Below, in pieces: positions 60,262 through 64,000 of a stretch of DNA of 64,000 bases. The position numbers and the translations under genes were made by a program. A model generated the notes under the pieces. It did no database searches and was not told where the DNA came from. It was given only the letters and a program-made list of their open reading frames with translations. The DNA comes from DATGFK01 sp040007395. GTDB taxonomy: Bacteria > Chloroflexota > Anaerolineae > Aggregatilineales > UBA2796. The DNA is taken from positions 24,249 through 88,248 of the forward strand of contig JBDTVG010000007.1 of NCBI GenBank assembly GCA_040007395.1, read 5' to 3'. Position 1 is the stretch's first letter; each line of letters begins with the position of its first letter.

Positions 60262-61224
60262 ATGACTCCTAAAAAGAACTATCGACCACCCGATGCGATG
60301 GCCTTTCCCCGTTTTTCTGGGATTCGTACCTTTATGCGCTTGCCCAATGTGACCGATCTGGATGGCGTGGATTTTGCGGTGATCGGCGTGCCGTTCGATA
60401 CAGGCGGCGTTTTTCGGGTGGGCGCACGCTTTGGGCCGGAGGGAATCCGCAGCCAATCTCTGCTGCTGCGTCCTTACAACCCCGTGCTAAAAGTCTCGAT
60501 CTTTGATGTGTGCGCGGGGGTCGATTACGGTGATTTGCCTGTGACACCCGGCTATTTGCCAGAATCGCACAAGCAGATCGAGGAAGGCGCGGCAAAGATT
60601 TACGCGACTGACGCAACCCCAATCTTTATGGGCGGCGATCATTCGGTGTCGCTGCCGCTGCTGCGAGCCACAGCCGCGAAGTATGGCCCTGTCGCCTTAG
60701 TCCATTTCGATTCGCATAGTGACCTGTGGAACAGCTACTTCGGCGGCAAAGATACGCATGGCACACCCTTCCGCCGTGCCTGCGAGGAAGGGCTAATCGA
60801 TACTGCCCGTTCTAGCCAGATTGGGTTACGCGGATCGGCATTCGATGAGAACGACTTGCACCTATCGACGGATATGGGCTTTCAGATGATCACTGGACCA
60901 GAAATGCACCAGATCGGCATGGCGGAAACTATTCGGCGCGTGCGTGAGCGTGTAGGCAGTGGCCCCGCCTACCTAACCTTTGATATTGACTTCGTTGATC
61001 CAGCCTTCGCACCGGGAACGGGTACACCCGAAGTAGGCGGCTTCACCAGCGCACAGTGTCAACAGCTTGTGTGGGGGCTGACCGGAATAGATTTCGTGGG
61101 CTTTGATATAGTTGAGGTTATGCCAGCCTACGATTCTCAGGGGGTAACGTGCATGTTAGCGGCTAACATGATCTACGAGTTCATCTCGCTGATCGCGCTC
61201 CAACGTCGGCAGGCCGAAGAATAG
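60262..61224 (+). CDS. Ureohydrolase of the arginase/agmatinase family
   Basis: A 320-residue binuclear manganese-type hydrolase (nickel in some relatives) that releases urea from a guanidino compound. Metal ligands are complete: GGDHSVS (near 126), HFDSHSDLW (near 149, usual DxHxD), and TFDIDFVDP (near 238). FSGIRTFMRLP and FGGKDTHGTPFRRACEEG are typical of agmatinase, guanidinobutyrase, guanidinopropionase and guanidine hydrolase. Substrate cannot be set from these motifs. It lies after an NMT1/TauT-type importer on the same strand, suggesting uptake of the substrate. A repeat cluster and a bidirectional terminator follow. Confidence 0.88.
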   Translation: MTPKKNYRPPDAMAFPRFSGIRTFMRLPNVTDLDGVDFAVIGVPFDTGGVFRVGARFGPEGIRSQSLLLRPYNPVLKVSIFDVCAGVDYGDLPVTPGYLPESHKQIEEGAAKIYATDATPIFMGGDHSVSLPLLRATAAKYGPVALVHFDSHSDLWNSYFGGKDTHGTPFRRACEEGLIDTARSSQIGLRGSAFDENDLHLSTDMGFQMITGPEMHQIGMAETIRRVRERVGSGPAYLTFDIDFVDPAFAPGTGTPEVGGFTSAQCQQLVWGLTGIDFVGFDIVEVMPAYDSQGVTCMLAANMIYEFISLIALQRRQAEE

Positions 61225-61239
61225 CGCTCCGATTTAGGC

Positions 61240-61373
61240 CTCCTCACCCTAAATCCCTCTCCGTTTCCTTTTGGGAGATAAGAAATGCAGGGCCGCGCAG
61301 GCGACGGCCCCTACATAATACCGTTTGGATGTAGGGGTCGGGCAGGCCCGACCCGCCGCAATAATCAAAAACT
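61240..61373. repeat. CCTCACCCT unit plus two GCNNGC hairpins
   Basis: CCTCACCCTAAATCCCTCTCC (61242-61262), GCAGGGCCGCGC-AG-GCGACGGCCCC then TACA (61287-61315), and TGTAGGGGTCGGGC-AG-GCCCGACCC (61329-61353) with tail CAATAATCAAAAAC. Order and spacing match the 21200 copy read on the other strand. Confidence 0.78.
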
Positions 61374-61413
61374 GCACACTTTGCACGCGCCCTAGAAAAA
61401 TAGCGCAGTAAAA

Positions 61414-61453
61414 ACCAGCCGCCTCGAAACTGTCGAGGCGGCTGGTCGTTTTA
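61414..61453. terminator. Bidirectional Rho-independent terminator
   Basis: ACCAGCCGCCTCGA and TCGAGGCGGCTGGT form a perfect 14-bp stem with a 5-nt loop. CGTTTTAT follows on the plus strand and a T5 run on the minus strand. It lies between the convergent ureohydrolase and LLM genes. Confidence 0.9.
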
Positions 61454-61476
61454 TCTGCCCAAAACAAATAGGGCGA

Positions 61477-62358
61477 TTAGAGACTCGCAACTTCTTGGAT
61501 GATCTGTGTCATGGGGGCTTGCCATGCCACGATCTCGGAGACGTTCGGCATATTCACGATTAGGTGCTGAATACCGACCTTTGCCAAACTGCTGCACATT
61601 TCAATGACTTGTGCGACAGTCATCCCGTCGGAACTAAGGTTAACTGTCCATAATCCGGTGCGCTCGATCTCGTTGTAGTCGCGTCCGAGTTTGGCGCAGT
61701 GTTCCTTGAGAATGTCTAATTTCTGGCTGATTTTTTCAGGCCCTTCGTAGGTAAACAGGTTGCACGCATCAGCATACTGCGCCACCATCCGTAGGGTTTT
61801 CTTCTCGCCACTGCCACCAACCATGATCGGCGGATGTGGTTTGGAAAGCGGCTGCGGACTGTTCATCGTGGACTCAAGCTGATAGTGCTTGCCATGAATT
61901 GGCCCGTCGTTATCCGACCACATTTGATGAACGATTTGCAAGGCTTCTTCCAGCCGTTCAAAGCGTTCGCTGGTACTGGGAAAGGGTACGCCCAGCGCCT
62001 TTGATTCGCTTTCGTTCCATGCTGCGCCAATACCCAGATAGGCGCGTCCGCCAGACAGTATATCAAGGGTCGTCGCTGTTTTTGCCAGCAAGCCGGGGTA
62101 ACGGTAGATTACGCCTGTAATCATCGCCCCAAGCCGCGCCCGCTTCGTGTGGGCGGCGATATAACCGAGCGTGGTATAGGCTTCCAGCATCGGATCGGTT
62201 TCGGGGCCAACGCCGCGAATCTGGAAGAAGTGATCCATCACCCATATACTGTAAAAGCCAACCTCATCTGCCGTGTTGACGATCTCGGCGAGACGCGACC
62301 CGATCTCGGCTGGCCCACCGGGCCATGTGAAACTTGGAATCTGCAAGCCAATACGCAT
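61477..62358 (-). CDS. LLM-class F420-dependent oxidoreductase
   Basis: A 293-residue luciferase-like protein. MRIGLQIPSFTWPGG at the first strand, VDFYSIWVMDHF-like FYSIWVMDHFFQ (near 35), RARLGAMITGVIYRYPGLLAK (near 74) and GGRAYLGIGAAWNESE (near 105) fit the F420-binding group with a GxGAGW-like motif. PPIMVGGSGEKKTLRMVAQYAD (near 178) is the second phosphate site. AAAGG precedes the ATG. The substrate is unknown. Many Chloroflexota and actinobacteria have several of these proteins. It is more like actinobacterial F420 enzymes than the one at 20020. Confidence 0.88.
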   Translation of the reverse strand: MRIGLQIPSFTWPGGPAEIGSRLAEIVNTADEVGFYSIWVMDHFFQIRGVGPETDPMLEAYTTLGYIAAHTKRARLGAMITGVIYRYPGLLAKTATTLDILSGGRAYLGIGAAWNESESKALGVPFPSTSERFERLEEALQIVHQMWSDNDGPIHGKHYQLESTMNSPQPLSKPHPPIMVGGSGEKKTLRMVAQYADACNLFTYEGPEKISQKLDILKEHCAKLGRDYNEIERTGLWTVNLSSDGMTVAQVIEMCSSLAKVGIQHLIVNMPNVSEIVAWQAPMTQIIQEVASL

Positions 62359-62418
62359 GATATGCCTTTCTGTAAGATCACAACAAACCGTCGATACAAG
62401 CGGAAATTTGCGCGAGTG

Positions 62419-64000
62419 TTAATCTTCGTCGTCGAGACGCAAGACTGCCATGAACGCTTCCTGCGGCACTTCCACATTGCCGATCATTTTGAGGCGTTTC
62501 TTGCCTTTTTTCTGCTTTTCGAGCAGTTTTTTCTTGCGCGTAATGTCGCCGCCGTAGCACTTGGAAAGCACGTCCTTGCGGATCGCTTTTACGTCGGCGC
62601 GGCTAATGATACGCTTGCCAACGGCAGCCTGAATCGGGACGGCGAACATTTGGCGCGGGATTAGTTCCTTGAGCTTGCTCACTAAGCGCTGGCCTTTGTG
62701 GAACGCATCATCCCGATGCACAATCATCGCCAGCGCATCGACGGGCATATTGTTGACCAGTACGTCCAGTTTGACCAGCGTATCAGGATGATAGCTGTCG
62801 AAGGTGTAGTCGAGACTGGCGTAGCCCTTCGTGATCGACTTCAGCTTATCATAAAAGTCGATGATCAGTTCTGCCAACGGAATAGTATAAGTCAGCAGCA
62901 CCCGCGATGTGTCGAGATATTCCATACTGGTGTACTGCCCGCGCTTTTTCGTGACCAATTCCATGATCGGGCCAATATAGGTATCGGGCGAGTAGATCGA
63001 GATCTTCATCCAAGGTTCGCGGACTTCTTCGATCATGCTTTCGTCGGGCAGTTCGGCGGGACTGTCGATGCGGATCGTCTCGCCGTTGTGGAGTTGCACT
63101 TCATATTCCACGCTGGGCGCAGTCGCCAGAATGGAAAGATCATACTCGCGTTCGAGCCGTTCCTGCACAATGTCCATGTGGAACAGCCCCAGAAAGCCCA
63201 CGCGAAAGCCGAAGTTGAGCGCTTGCGAGGTTTCCGGTTCGTAGACCAACGCCGCATCGTTCAACTTGAGTCGGTCAAGGGCTTCACGCAAGGCGGGATA
63301 ATCTTCGCTGTCTACCGGATAGAAACCCGCAAAGACCATTGGCTTGGCTTGCTGGTAGCCCGGTAAGGCTTCCGTGGTGCCATCGTGCGCCAGCGTGATC
63401 GTATCGCCCACCCGACATTCTTGTACCGTCTTGAGGCCAGTCGCGATATAGCCCACCTGCCCAGAATGCAGTTCGGGCATAACTTTCATCGTCGGGTTGA
63501 GTGCGCCGATCTCGACGGGGATAACATCGATGTTGGTAGACATCAGCCGGATCGCGTCACGGCTGGTGACTTTGCCGTTGAACACGCGCACATAGGCGAT
63601 CACGCCTTTGAAGATGTCGTAGTGACTATCGAAGATGAGTGCTTGCAGCGGTGCATCTGAATCGCCTTTGGGCGGCGGAACGCGCTGTACCACTGCTTCT
63701 AAGACGGCCTCGACATTCAACCCAGTTTTGGCGCTAACTTGAATCATGTCTTCTTTGGCGATGCCGAGCAGATCTTCAAGTTCCTGCGCGACTTCGTCGG
63801 GGTGCGCCGCTGGCAGGTCGATCTTGTTGATGACCGGGATGATCTCAAGGTTGTGGTCGAGGGCAAGGTACAGGTTCGCCAGCGTTTGCGCCTCAATTCC
63901 CTGACTGGCATCTACAACCAACACTGCGCCTTCGCAGGCTTGCAGCGCCCGGCTGACTTCATAGGTGAAGTCTACGTGTCCGGGGGTATCGATCAGGTTG
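62419..64000 (-). CDS. lepA: Elongation factor 4 (LepA), N-terminus beyond the right edge
   Basis: The frame is open to the right edge, so about 527 residues are visible of roughly 600. The G-domain is seen from NLIDTPGHVDFTYEVSRAL (G3) and VINKIDLPAA (G4); the P-loop and effector region lie beyond the edge. Domains II and III and the LepA-specific C-terminus follow: RGQYTSMEYL, GYASLDYTF (near 400), QAAVGKRIISRADV and KCYGGDITRKKKLLEKQKKGKKRLK. These motifs separate LepA from EF-G and BipA. It back-translocates or re-engages stalled ribosomes at the membrane or in the cytosol. The stop is 60 bp from the LLM start on the same strand. Confidence 0.97.
   Translation of the reverse strand, partial: NLIDTPGHVDFTYEVSRALQACEGAVLVVDASQGIEAQTLANLYLALDHNLEIIPVINKIDLPAAHPDEVAQELEDLLGIAKEDMIQVSAKTGLNVEAVLEAVVQRVPPPKGDSDAPLQALIFDSHYDIFKGVIAYVRVFNGKVTSRDAIRLMSTNIDVIPVEIGALNPTMKVMPELHSGQVGYIATGLKTVQECRVGDTITLAHDGTTEALPGYQQAKPMVFAGFYPVDSEDYPALREALDRLKLNDAALVYEPETSQALNFGFRVGFLGLFHMDIVQERLEREYDLSILATAPSVEYEVQLHNGETIRIDSPAELPDESMIEEVREPWMKISIYSPDTYIGPIMELVTKKRGQYTSMEYLDTSRVLLTYTIPLAELIIDFYDKLKSITKGYASLDYTFDSYHPDTLVKLDVLVNNMPVDALAMIVHRDDAFHKGQRLVSKLKELIPRQMFAVPIQAAVGKRIISRADVKAIRKDVLSKCYGGDITRKKKLLEKQKKGKKRLKMIGNVEVPQEAFMAVLRLDDED

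Noticed and set aside
1..64000. tRNA, rRNA or CRISPR features
   Set aside because: Reading the intergenic gaps showed no T-loop consensus, rRNA-like core or regular repeat-spacer array. A dedicated search (tRNAscan or Infernal) would be decisive.

Overview
The window reads as a piece of a Chloroflexota chromosome, most likely Anaerolineae or a relative. This is inference from gene content: solute-binding proteins with Ala/Thr/Met-rich tails, Thr/Pro-rich lipoprotein linkers, a DppD-DppF fusion ATPase, two flavin/F420-type LLM oxidoreductases, an HU protein with a Lys/Ala tail, and many GTAGGG-type intergenic hairpins. No rRNA, tRNA or CRISPR array was seen.

Layout. 1-3.3 kb: an edge-truncated membrane-anchored propeller gene, an IS66-type insertion sequence, a DinB-fold gene and a coiled-coil membrane protein. 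3.6-5 kb: a cytochrome P450. 5.3-14.8 kb: an L-arabinose-type pentose locus with a near-consensus promoter and a perfect 20-bp LacI-type operator, ribulokinase, ribulose-5-phosphate 4-epimerase, a DinB-fold gene, a FucI/AraA-fold isomerase, then a CUT2 ABC importer (ATPase, permease, two binding proteins). 14.8-25.6 kb (minus strand): a reductive pyrimidine-type catabolic cluster with a class III aminotransferase, a dihydropyrimidinase, an LLM oxidoreductase and an NMT1/NitT-type ABC importer, interrupted by two BRO/DinD-family genes. 25.7-33 kb (minus): a secreted PD40 propeller and a Dpp-type peptide importer. 33.3-49.4 kb: housekeeping and envelope genes, including MurB, an SH3b lipoprotein, a 7TM-GAF protein, a HEAT-TM-Thr/Pro protein, PAP2, HU, a frameshifted MFS exporter, small membrane proteins, a GT-C glycosyltransferase, HD, ATP-grasp and a homocysteine methyltransferase. 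49.5-52.9 kb: an acidic protein, a lone receiver domain, a third BRO/DinD-family gene and a convergent AlbA_2/Schlafen-like gene. 52.9-64 kb: UvrA, an Ldh_2-family protein lacking its usual histidines, a second NMT1/TauT-type importer followed by a ureohydrolase, another LLM oxidoreductase and LepA running off the right edge.

How the genes fit together. The pentose locus forms a full import-isomerise-phosphorylate-epimerise route from pentose to xylulose-5-phosphate. The pyrimidine cluster has import, ring opening and a candidate beta-alanine transaminase, but neither dihydropyrimidine dehydrogenase nor beta-ureidopropionase is in the window. The 57-61 kb unit couples an amine/guanidino-type importer to a ureohydrolase.

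Most unusual signals: three diverged BRO/DinD paralogues, each preceded by a different roughly 30-nt inverted repeat in its leader; a family of about 14 intergenic hairpins whose stems differ but whose apex (GCNNGC) and often GTAGGG flank are kept; and an MFS exporter broken by a single extra base. Start codons were chosen from visible Shine-Dalgarno sequences and often differ from the longest possible ORF.
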